64,000 nucleotides of DNA from Enchytraeus crypticus (lineage: Eukaryota > Annelida > Clitellata > Enchytraeida > Enchytraeidae), in assembly GCA_905160935.1 (NCBI GenBank), contig CAJHZI010000649.1, positions 620,001 through 684,000 on the forward strand, written 5' to 3'. Made by a program: the position numbers and the translations under genes. Positions 11,393 to 20,218 of this stretch are shown here, in pieces. Position 1 is the first letter of the stretch. Every line of letters begins with the position of its first letter. The notes under the pieces are model-generated. The model was given only the letters and a program-made list of their open reading frames with translations, did not search any database and had not been told where the DNA came from.

Positions 11393-12219
11393 TTCTCAGA
11401 AATTTATAAAAGCAAAAATTCTAAAGAGAGTCGGAGATCAAAATATTCAGACCCTTCGAGTAGTCCTTGAAGCTATCCACCTTTTCGTGTATAGCATTTA
11501 GAAAACCGGTCTGACTTCAACAACCCCAGGTGTGCCCAGTCGAAATGAGATTGAGAAAAATGTTGGTAAAAAGAGAGATGGCTAATCATCAGTTCATACC
11601 AGATCCTGTAGAGCCAGCTGGTGTTGCACTTACTTGTCATAATTGGGCTCTGCTTAACCTATGTCGTACTGGTCAAGGTCGATGTACAGCGTGAAAGAAT
11701 GCAATGTTGATGGGTCTGAGTCTGACAAGAAAAGCGAGGTGTCGTGCGGTGTTCTGCTGCAAACCCTGCGTCACATTGTGTAAGAGTGCCATCTGTCAGA
11801 GCTGTTGATAAACGATGGTTGAATGAGTACGACTTACGTTAGGAGAAGAAGACAGAAAATTCTAAATTTTTAAACATTATCTTTTGACTGAAAAAGGAAT
11901 CGTCATCCGTGGCATCCTTGCTGGCACTCGCTATTAAGACATCCACCACTAACACATCCCCACCTATGGCCACACCCTCCACCTACTTTCGCACTTCAGC
12001 CCCCGCCACCTCGATGATCAAGTCCCTTTCCAGCATCTCTAAAAGTTGTACTCTCTACCCGTACCCAACCAAGCCTTAATCTAACTATCTATCTATCTTT
12101 TTAAGTGCAGCGATCACGTGAGGGAAAGAAATAAGTGAAGATCGTTAATTACTACCTGTTACCTGATTGCTCACTTAGAACATTAGATTAATTATCATCT
12201 TTGTTTAGTATTCGTTCTT
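11393..12219. other. No gene seen
   Basis: Somewhat GC-richer than its surroundings around 11,570-11,850, with no sustained frame and no match I recognise. This could be old transposon coding sequence. Confidence 0.4.
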
Positions 12220-12415
12220 CTTCTTCTTGGCGTATATCGCACTCAACAACAACAATACGATTATAGTGCTACTGTTGTCCATGACAACATCGAACACTGT
12301 GGAACCAAATTACAACCGATGAGCAGAGTGAGGGGTCCACAAACGATGCGAGCCAAGATCCGGGTGGTCAGTCCTAGGAAGGGTACTAGCGGAATGGAGG
12401 TTTACTCGCTCATAC
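12220..12415 (+). repeat. Repeat F copy with 5' extension
   Basis: A 5' stretch (ttcttcttggcgtatatcgc) leads into the F core (atgacaacatcgaacact, then accgatgagcagag). A similar 5' stretch stands alone near 49,970. This suggests that the full F unit is longer than the roughly 115-bp core. Confidence 0.6.
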
Positions 12416-12584
12416 ATCTTTTAGACATTATTTAACTGTTGATTGATTTGAACGACGTTGAAAGGAAATCAATTACCTCTGCATAATCTCTTGATCTGAT
12501 TCTATTATGATGTTTTATGCAAAGTATTATATAATATATAAAAATATATACATATATATAAAACTTAAATGTTTCATTTTTAAA

Positions 12585-12835
12585 ACAGCGGGATTAGCGC
12601 ACTTGGTTTAATTGCGCGTCAATTGTCGAAGTTAAGCTGCATCGACCTCGATTAGTACTTTGTGGGTGACCACCATGGAAGACCGAGTGTTGGTAAAAGC
12701 TTGGGAAGGAAAAAATCCCAGGATGGTGGAAGGTTATTATTAAATCCGCGCCGGCTGCAATTGATGCGCCATCAAAAGGTAACGATTACTAATAACCATG
12801 GAGAGGAAGGAGGAAATGGGTCTTAAAACAATCAT
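12585..12835 (+). mobile_element. Chimeric SINE with tRNA-like and 5S rRNA-like modules
   Basis: The left part, attagcgcacttgg followed by ttgcgc, resembles a tRNA A-box and D-arm. It is followed by gaagttaagctgcatcg, gattagtactttgtgggtga and ccatggaagaccgagtgttgg. These follow the order and spacing of the internal promoter of 5S rRNA (box A, intermediate element, box C). The minus-strand copy at 32,421-32,535 has the same arrangement with a better A-box. A plain 5S pseudogene would not explain the tRNA-like head shared by both copies. Confidence 0.75.
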
Positions 12836-13141
12836 CTATGCTTCCTGACCCTACGGTGGCTCGCAACTGCCATCTAATTTCTTAACTTTTTATTATAAAA
12901 AAACAAAACAAATTTCTTTGTTACTATAAATAGCCACTTTGTTACAATAAACAGCACACTAGCAGTATCTATATCACACATAGTCGATGACAACATCCAG
13001 CACTCGATCTTGAATCAAAGGCTAGCTCTGTGCAAAAAATTAAGTTTATTGTCCATGACAACATCGAGCACTCGATGTTAAATCAAAGCCAAACCGATGA
13101 GCACAAAATTATATCAAAAACGGTGCAAATCCAAAATTCAG

Positions 13142-13560
13142 TTAATTAGCCTGTGCCTCTATAGCTGCTCTAACTTGTAGAGGAGCACCGTTGTAAGTAC
13201 GAATAGGCCTACTCTGCAAGCAGTACCCCGCTATAACTTTAGGATCATTATTGGTTTTGTAAACTTCTAACCAGATAATTTGCCTTGAAAATCCATCAAT
13301 ACAACCACTGATGCATAGCCCATATGGTTTCAGTTTGTTATAGCCGTCAACATGCCATATATTATTCGGCCCTGTAGCATAATAGGCTCTGCGACGTAGC
13401 TGTTTTGCAGTTCTCAGCGCCACTCCAGTGGAATCAATGATAGTTAGGATAAGCCGAACATCTTCTCTGTAAACAACCAATCCTTCCTGCAATCAGCGTG
13501 CAAGCATCCATCGGTAGCCGAGTAGGGAACCTGACTGCCTCAGATGGATTGTGTACAAAT
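13142..13560 (-). pseudogene. Integrase/DDE-core transposase fragment
   Basis: The open part (13,492-13,142, 116 aa) contains GPNNIWHVDGYNKLKPYG followed by GCIDGFSRQIIWLEVYKTNN and DPKVIAGYC. This is the first half of an rve-type catalytic core. The two Asp in HVDGY and GCIDGFSR belong to the conserved block of the first catalytic Asp. An in-frame TGA near 13,490 separates it from the upstream frame GSLLGYRWMLAR, which also fits the family. The second Asp and the Glu are missing because the frame runs into repeat sequence at 13,142. This is a relic with no active protein. Confidence 0.8.
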
Positions 13561-13735
13561 CTGAACACTTCTTCTATTGGCTATGAAACTGAGCGACGAT
13601 AATTATTTCCTGATCGCAAAATTCTATGCAACGTTCTCTAGAATATATTAACGTATGAGTTTGAGCCAGAACGGCCAATATCTTCGAGTACGAGAGCCTT
13701 GAATGAAAGTAGGCTACAGACCAACTATATTACCT

Positions 13736-14165
13736 GGAATTTTGGATTCGTACCGTTTTAAACCTCATTTTGCTCATCGATTTGGCTTTGGTTTAACATC
13801 GAGTGCTCGATGTTGTCATAAACGAATTGACTGAGTATGACTAATTAACGGAATTTTGGATTTGCACCGTTTTATACCTAATTTTTTGCTCATCGGTTTG
13901 GCTTTGGTTTAACATCGAGTGCTCGATGTTCTCATAAGCGAATTGACTTATTATGACTAATTAACGGAATTTTGGATTTGCACCGTTTTTGATATAATTT
14001 TGTGCTCATCGGTTTAGCTTTGGTTTAACATCGAGTGCTCAATGTTGTCATAAACGATTTGACTGAGTATGACTAATTAACCGAATTTTGGATTTGCACC
14101 GTTTTTGACCTAATTTTGTGCTCATCGGTTTGGCTTTGGTTTAACATCGAGTGCTCGATGTTGTC
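13736..14165. repeat. Four tandem copies of a 114-116-bp unit inside the transposon
   Basis: Units start at about 13,736, 13,850, 13,966 and 14,082 with (g)gaattttggatttgcaccg. Each carries tttaacatcgagtgctcgatgttgtcata, in which atcgagtgctcgat is nearly self-complementary. The left arm of the element has only one to one-and-a-half inverted copies, so the array expanded on one side only. The unit is related to dispersed repeat F. Confidence 0.9.
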
Positions 14166-14367
14166 ATGGACAATAAACTTAATTTTTTGCACAGAGCTAG
14201 CCTTTGATTCAAGATCGAGTGCTAGATGTTGTCATCGACTATGTGTGATATAGATACTGCTAGTGTGCTATTTATAGTAACAAAGTGGCTATTTATAGTA
14301 ACAAAGAAATTAGTTTTGTTTTTTTAATAAAAAAATTAAGAAATTTTGGTTACTATAAATAGCACAC

Positions 14368-14734
14368 CCGTGTTGTGCTCGGGTGTGGATGGATCAATGC
14401 AGAATTGGGCAACCGTAAACAATCTGCCGCGTGTACGTAAGAGGCGACTAAAGGCAGGAGCTGAGGATGGCAAGAGGAGACCCACCTCACCATGAAATAT
14501 TTTTCCCCAGGATTAAATGGTAATTAATCCATCTAACTGAGAACGGGAAACCATCTCAGAAGTCATACTTTTCCCAAGCTACATGTATAAGCTACATAAG
14601 GTATGGATAAGGCATAGACTTTGTGAAAAGATTAACTGGTTTATCTAAGGAGTGCTCTTATGGAGCGAGAACGCAGACTTTGAGTATGAATGTGTACCTT
14701 GAACCTGCCAATTGGCAGTGCACTGAAGAAGAAG
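14368..14734 (+). mobile_element. SINE-B reference copy with 11-bp target duplication
   Basis: AAATAGCACAC occurs directly on both sides (14,357-14,367 and 14,735-14,745), which defines a 367-bp insertion. It begins CCGTGTTGTGCTCGGGTG. It contains cgtaagaggcgactaa and gagaacgggaaaccatctcag. It ends ACCTGCCAATTGGCAGTGCA followed by ctgaagaagaag. The terminal CTGCCAATTGGCAG is a perfect palindrome, so the RNA would end in a hairpin followed by a (GAA) tail. This is standard target-primed retroposition. No open frame spans it, so it needs a partner LINE. Confidence 0.9.
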
Positions 14735-14853
14735 AAATAGCACACATGTCTATTTATAGTAACAAAGTGGCTATTTATAGTAACAAGAATTTTTTTTATA
14801 AATAAATAAGAAGTTAAGAAATTAGATGGCAGTTGCGAGCCACCGTATGACCC

Positions 14854-15190
14854 AGTGTGCCGTTTTTTTTTGTTATGTTTATGATCATGCAGGAACTTTT
14901 TTAGGAGCTGGTATCACTGTTGAGTCAATTAAATTTTTTCGATTATCGCTCATGTAAATAAATAATGAAATAGTAAAATTTAAGAAATAAAATTATGTAA
15001 TCAGAATAGATATGTAATACAATACTTAATGTCAAAATGTATGGATAATGCTAGTAATTGAGTTTCAGCGATGCTGCAATTTTATTTTCATATAGCTGTT
15101 TTTGACGCGTAAAAGCACTCTGGTCCCTATTTGTTATCGTAATAAATAGCCTCATAAGCCTAGGTTTCTGCTCTAAATAGTTGTAACACA
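14854..15190. other. No gene seen
   Basis: AT-rich spacer between the transposon and a pair of palindromes. No feature was recognised. Confidence 0.5.
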
Positions 15191-15191
15191 T

Positions 15192-15304
15192 TTGGAAATA
15201 AGTACAATGTACTTATTTCCAAGATATCTCGAAGAGCATCTAAATCTATGAATACGCACAATGATTGTGCGTATTCATAGATTTAGATCCTCTTCGAGAT
15301 ATCT
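15192..15304. repeat. Two abutting near-perfect palindromes
   Basis: The first (15,192-15,222) has 14-bp perfect arms and a 3-bp spacer. The second (15,222-15,304) has 40-bp arms with one mismatch and a 3-bp spacer. They share a base at the junction. Neither shows TIR-like flanking duplications, so a MITE is less likely than fold-back copying. Confidence 0.92.
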
Positions 15305-15420
15305 AAAATAATTTTTTAAATTTGACTAATAATTAATTAATCTAGTTTTACTTTTATATTCATGCGTTAAATGTTTGAGCTCAGAGTATGCTACAATTGT
15401 TATTGGACACTAAATAAATC

Positions 15421-16279
15421 TCTCTTAGTGCACTGCCTACTGGCAGGTCCATGGTATATAACGCCTCCACTCTTCTCTGTCTTCTGCCTTCCTCTTCGTT
15501 TCCACATATGAGTGGGTCTTTAAATCATCTAACATACCTAATCTCGGCCTACACCTGCCTCTTTTTCCTTCCATTCTACCTTCTATGACCACTTTTAATA
15601 GACCTTCTCCCTTTAGAATGTGTCCTATCCAGCTTTTCTTTCAATTTCTTAATACATATATCAACTGTCTATCTGTGCCAACTCTTTCCAGAACTTCCTC
15701 ATTTGTAACCTTTTGAGTCCAGCTAATCCTCTCCATTCTTCTCAAAATCCACATTTCCAACGCATCCAATTTCCTAATATCTTCCTTCCTTACGGTCCAT
15801 GTCTCACATCCATTCAATATCGTGGTCCAAACTAAAGTTTTCACTATGTCTATCTTTGTGTCTCTCTTTAGACTTTTTGTTAATAGTTCTTGTCTATTAC
15901 CAAAGGCCGCTTTTGTTTGTTCAATCTTATTGCATATTTCAGTCTCACATTTCCCGTCATCGGTTATAGTATGACCCAAATAATTGAAACTCCTTACCTG
16001 TTCCAATTTCGTACCATTTATTGTAATATTAACTTCACCTTTATTATTGGACACTCTCATAACCTTCATCTTTTTATATTAATCTTCATGCCATATCTCA
16101 GTGCCTGATCATTCAGCCTATCCATTATCTTCTGCAATCCAATCTCGCTGCCCGCTACCATTCCTTGGTCATCTGCAAATCGTACATCCTGTAATAATTT
16201 CTCTCCCACTTTTATTCCTTCTTCCATGTCTTCTATGGCTTCCTCCATCATTGCCTCAGCATAAATTTTAAACAGATAA
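15421..16279 (-). mobile_element. LINE-A: reverse transcriptase C-terminal half
   Basis: On the minus strand an RT frame reads LFKIYAEAMMEEAIEDMEEG and then VRFADDQGMV, which contains the catalytic FADD box. After a shift near 16,070 it continues through FNYLGHTITDDGKCETEI, ILNGCETWTVRK and ISWTQKVTNEEVLERVGTD. These are hallmark blocks of the abundant endonuclease-reverse transcriptase LINEs of invertebrates. A further break near 15,645 precedes the family 3' end, with ACCTGCCAGTAGGCAGTGCA and a short GA tail at 15,421-15,445. Everything upstream of the FADD region is missing. This is the longest copy of the family here and it is inactive. Confidence 0.85.
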
Positions 16280-16770
16280 ATCTAACACTAAGTAAATCCT
16301 TCTGAACAATGTGGCCATATGTTAAAGTAATATTAATATCTCAATTTTTGCTATCAAAATTTTTGTATTTCTTTACTTTGTACAAATAGGAATTAATACA
16401 AATATTACTAGTAAGAAATAAATAAACACTGTTTAGAGGATTACAACGAAAGATCCTAAACACTGTGAGTTAGTACATGTACAGCATAATAGTAGTGGAG
16501 TATAAGTAAACAGTATCAGAATACTATATATATATGTATATTTTATGCTACAGAATACTGATAAAGTTAATTTAAAAAAAATAATTGCTAATAAAATTAC
16601 CTGGACACATGTTTTAACTTTATAATTTAGCTATTACATTTAGCAAAAGCCAAAGGAATTCTACTTATTTAACTAAATAGTTAAAAGAGTTTGGTTGCAT
16701 TTATTTAAAGCTGTTTTGATTATATTTATAATTCACTATTTATAAATGAGTGCAATATTTGTATTTTCAG
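16280..16770. other. Non-coding sequence upstream of the TMEM35-like start exon
   Basis: AT-rich sequence ending in a polypyrimidine-AG acceptor-like tttgtattttcag just before 16,771. This suggests a 5' untranslated exon further upstream. That exon and the promoter were not identified. Confidence 0.5.
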
Positions 16771-16917
16771 CACAAAGTTAAAATGTTTAGATATACAAGA
16801 TTGCAGTACGTTCAAGCTGGTTACGCTATGCTTACCATGTCCATGGGAATATTCTTCATGCTCATTGGGACTTTGAAGCTCTCTCCAGTTCTGAATGAAA
16901 AGGCATACAGAGACATG
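16771..16917 (+). CDS. TMEM35/NACHO-like protein, coding exon 1
   Basis: The coding region starts at the ATG at 16,783, 12 bp after a good acceptor, and encodes residues 1-45. The donor ATG|GTAATA follows 16,917 with a phase-0 intron. The exon gives the first membrane segment (about residues 13-30) and the family signature GTLKLSP (29-35), followed by AYRDM. Vertebrate TMEM35A has the closely similar GTIKLTP and AYSEM. TMEM35A (NACHO) is an ER-resident four-helix protein that assists assembly of nicotinic acetylcholine receptors. An ATG at 16,750 lies upstream of the acceptor and would not be in the mRNA. The joined protein is 192 aa against 167 in human TMEM35A, the excess lying in the C-terminal tail. 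The paralogue TMEM35B remains possible. Confidence 0.85.
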
Positions 16918-18037
16918 GTAATACCTCGGAGAGATTTTAAAATATTAATGGAAAATTAATATTTTTAATGTTAATAACTTTCGAGATTTTTTGATATTCC
17001 TTTTGAGATTATAGTGGATTGACTGATGATATGGTATGGGAGAGAGAAGTGGAAAAGGTCTATTCTTATCCCAGTCCTAGTTAAACTTGGATAAAAAGAT
17101 TGAAGACGATGATGATGATGATTAATATCTTTTGAAATGTACTTTTATTCCTTTAGTAACTAAATATTAAAGCTTTATAATTGCATATTATAAACTTTTT
17201 GGAGCTCTTACGTTTTCTAATTTCTAAAATAACTGAATGATTGTTTGGCAAGTCTTAGTTGACATCATTTGGCAGACATTCCTTCTCCTCTGCAGCACCC
17301 ATGACATGAACTATTTACCTACTAATCTTCACTCTTGTTCTTCTCTTTTATCTTTCTCTGGCAAACTTAAGTCACTTTCCTCCCGCCATAGATATATTCT
17401 TTCTATCATGACTATCTTTTGATCACCGGACCGGCTTTCGTTTAGATCCCTACTTCTTCAGCATATATATTTTGCAGAGTGGTATTGGTGAATTGATCTG
17501 TAGCACTACAGATCAATTCACCAAAACCAATCTGCAAAATATATATGACATGTTGAGGTGTGTTGATGTGTTCTTTGGGGATGTCTCTGACATCATCTTT
17601 GGATGAGGAAATGGATAATAAACCTTTATGATGGTTATTATTATTATTATTATTATTACTATTGTTATAGTAATTATTGTTATTGTTATTGTTATTATTA
17701 TTACTATTATTATTATTATTATTGCTATTATTACTATTACTATTATTGTATTTATGTGTTTATATTTCTTTTTATTGTTCTTTCTAATATTCTAGGCTCT
17801 ATAAGACCCTGGGCTAGAAAAGACAAAGTAGTTTGATGTAATTAAAAAGTTTAGTAAGGTTTTTCAAAAACATATAAGTAAAACTCTACTCTGAGATGCC
17901 ATATAAGTAAATAGTGATGAAAAAACATGTTCTTTTTGGTTCGTGCTTTTTGTGGTTTTTTTTTGTTTTTTTTTGTTTCTTTCGAAATGTATGTTAATTA
18001 AATTAATTGTACAAAAAGAGTTATAAAGTTATTACAA

Positions 18038-18076
<39 letters not shown>

Positions 18077-19369
18077 TTATGTATAATTTTAGCTAAGCTG
18101 AGATTCAAGGGAAGATGATGTTGATGATTTATTTATAAAACCACTAAAACTCTGTGCCATCAAATACGCCGAGTTATTGACCATGATATTTCACTAATGT
18201 TTGACAAAGCTTTCGGAGGATTACTGCACATTTTATTAATGTCATAATTTTATAATATTAAGAATTAGGTAAGCCTTGTAGATTCCAGGAATGGCCTCCC
18301 TAAAATAATATTAACCTATTCCTTTATTTCCATCATCAATCTGACAAACCGCAGATTTAAAAAAATAAATAACATAAACAATGTAGAAAATATGAGCAGA
18401 AATGATGCATATAAAACTAAAACAAAATATGAAATGGAGAGTCATATGATAACATATAAAAATTTAAATTTAATTAAAAAAATGAAATTTAATCATTTGA
18501 TTCTTCTTAGTGGTTGGTACATTCAAGTAGCCTACATCAGGCTAGGGTAAGGAAAGCATAAAAATGTTAGGGATCATCAGATTCACTTGAGAGATTGAAA
18601 GCCATGTGTTAGCCTAGCACATTGCTTATGAATGATAATAGAAGGCTTTATAATGAGGCTACATTGATTTGTCTTAGAAACTGATTAAGTTATTGTTTGA
18701 ATTAATTTATTCAAATAAAATATGTACATTGTACACTACTGTAGGAAATCAAAATATCTTCAAGTATTTAAATGTTTTAAAAACTGTACCTCATTCGTGG
18801 TTTATGATATTTTAGAATTTCCAAATAAATGCAGAATAACTTTGTTTTTGTTTTTATGACAACAGAAGAACTATTGCAGAATAAAAAATAGCCTTCTTAT
18901 TTCTTAAATTATTACGAAAATTTTTGTTGTTGTTTTTTTTTGCATTTTTTTGAACATTTTTTTAATTGTTTTAAAACAAAAAAAAGTTTTAAAAAAAAAC
19001 AATTGTTTTAAAACAAGCTCACATCTCTATAAGTAAATATGCAGAAAATAGCTTTAAATTTAACAGAGCATTGTGGTAGGTCAAGTTCAACGCTGAAAAT
19101 TCAAGGACCACTTGATCAAGTATTCATGTAGAATTCATGAAGACATTTCACTTTCGTTTGTCACTGTAATGCCTTTGGTTGCAGCCTCTTACAATTAATT
19201 TCAGTTTTGTTTAGTCTATTCTCAACTTTTAATATCCAACACTGAATGCTTTCGTTTAATCTTTTTATTAGCAGCTTTTATTACTTCTGCTGTTTTACAA
19301 AATCTATGATAAAGAAAAGTATGTTATTTAAAGCCTCACTGATATGCTTTTGTATTTATTTTGTTACAG
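16918..19369 (+). other. TMEM35-like intron 1
   Basis: A 2.45-kb phase-0 GT-AG intron. It holds a SINE-E 3' end with a (GAT)n tail (about 17,040-17,125), a palindrome at 17,463-17,546, a (TTA)n-rich tract at 17,636-17,752, (AAT)n at 18,035-18,077, and another SINE-E 3' end at 18,090-18,130. An oligo-T/oligo-A fold-back lies at about 18,950-19,016. No other exon was seen. Confidence 0.75.
17463..17546. repeat. Near-perfect palindrome with 41-bp arms
   Basis: Arms at 17,463-17,503 and 17,506-17,546 match at 39 of 41 positions around a 2-bp spacer. It lies in the first intron of the TMEM35-like gene, so its RNA would form a long hairpin. Confidence 0.92.
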
Positions 19370-19505
19370 CGCAAGTTGTTCATTCGACATGCCCACGTGT
19401 TTCCCTTGGCCAGCTTAACTGGATTTACTCCTAATCCACATTTGTTTAGACAGCTCATCGGCGTCATTGAATTTTTGTGTGGCATTGTTTTGTCTATCAT
19501 TCCAG
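19370..19505 (+). CDS. TMEM35/NACHO-like protein, coding exon 2
   Basis: The acceptor tttgttacag precedes 19,370 and the donor CCAG|GTCGGC follows 19,505. The exon is 136 bp and ends in phase 1, encoding residues 46-90 plus the first base of Gly91. It carries the loop and the second membrane segment (about residues 72-90, LIGVIEFLCGIVLSIIP). Its core CGIV...PG is the most conserved block of the TMEM35 family. The phases of the three exons join without a frame break, which supports the model. Confidence 0.87.
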
Positions 19506-20218
19506 GTCGGCAAATTTTAAATGTTTTAATGAATGAAACGTTATGCTGAAAATTGTCTTTAGTTACCTCTTCAATTTGAATGATTTTGTTCTCATTAAAC
19601 TTTCTATCATAGCTTAGTAGCCAATAGTCCTGATTAGTGTGATGTTCTCATGTACTGCTATTAGTTGAATTAATTGTATGACAGAATACATAGTTGTCTC
19701 AAATTTGTGGATATTTGTGGATATATTTATACTTTTTGATTTCCTTGTGAAGTTAACAATTTATTTAAACGATGCTCGCAATATTCCTGTGACATAAATG
19801 ATATTTCAATGATGTAAAGACTAAACAGTATTCCATTGATGTAAACAGTATTCCATTGATGTAAACAGTATTCCATTGATGTAAACAGTATTCCATTGAT
19901 GTAAACAGTATTCCATTGATGTAAACAGTATTCCATTGATGTAAACAGTATTCCATAATTTATGTAAATTTATTCAGTATTTCAGTGAATTAAACAGTAT
20001 TCCAGTGATATAAACAACATTCTAGTGATATAAACCACATTCCATTGATGTAAACAGTATTCCAGTGATATAAATAACATTCCATTGATGTAAACATACA
20101 GATTTGTAACACAATTGTTGATAAGTTTAGACTGGATTTTCTTGATAAGTTTAGACTGGATTTTCTTGATAAGTTTAGACTGGATTTTCCCATCACACTG
20201 ACCATTATTATCATATAT
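19506..20218 (+). repeat. Intron 2 left part with two minisatellites
   Basis: A 20-bp unit gtaaacagtattccattgat is repeated about seven times from 19,822 to 19,955 and continues as degenerate copies to about 20,095. A 24-bp unit ttgataagtttagactggat(tttc) follows in three perfect copies at 20,118-20,189, ending close to the left end of the Tc1-type element. The Met-Glu-Tyr-Cys-Leu-type minus-strand frames are repeat artefacts. Confidence 0.9.

Larger units (their letters stand above)
12852..14847 (-). mobile_element. DNA transposon with integrase-like core and 6-bp TSD (IS3EU-like)
   Basis: The ends are an inverted pair beginning TACGGTGGCTCGCAACTGCC (12,852 on +, 14,847 on -). They are flanked by the identical hexamer TGACCC at 12,846-12,851 and 14,848-14,853, a clean 6-bp target-site duplication. 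The inverted similarity extends for about 290 bp, through ttactataaatagccac motifs and repeat F units. Between the arms lies a minus-strand integrase-core fragment. A SINE-B copy with its own duplication is nested near the right end, so the original element was roughly 1.6 kb. The 6-bp duplication and the type of catalytic core suggest the IS3EU superfamily. That assignment is from memory and unchecked. Confidence 0.85.

Noticed and set aside
19822-20095. CRISPR-like direct repeats of 20 bp
   Set aside because: The units are head to tail without unique spacers, in an intron of an animal gene. This is an ordinary minisatellite.
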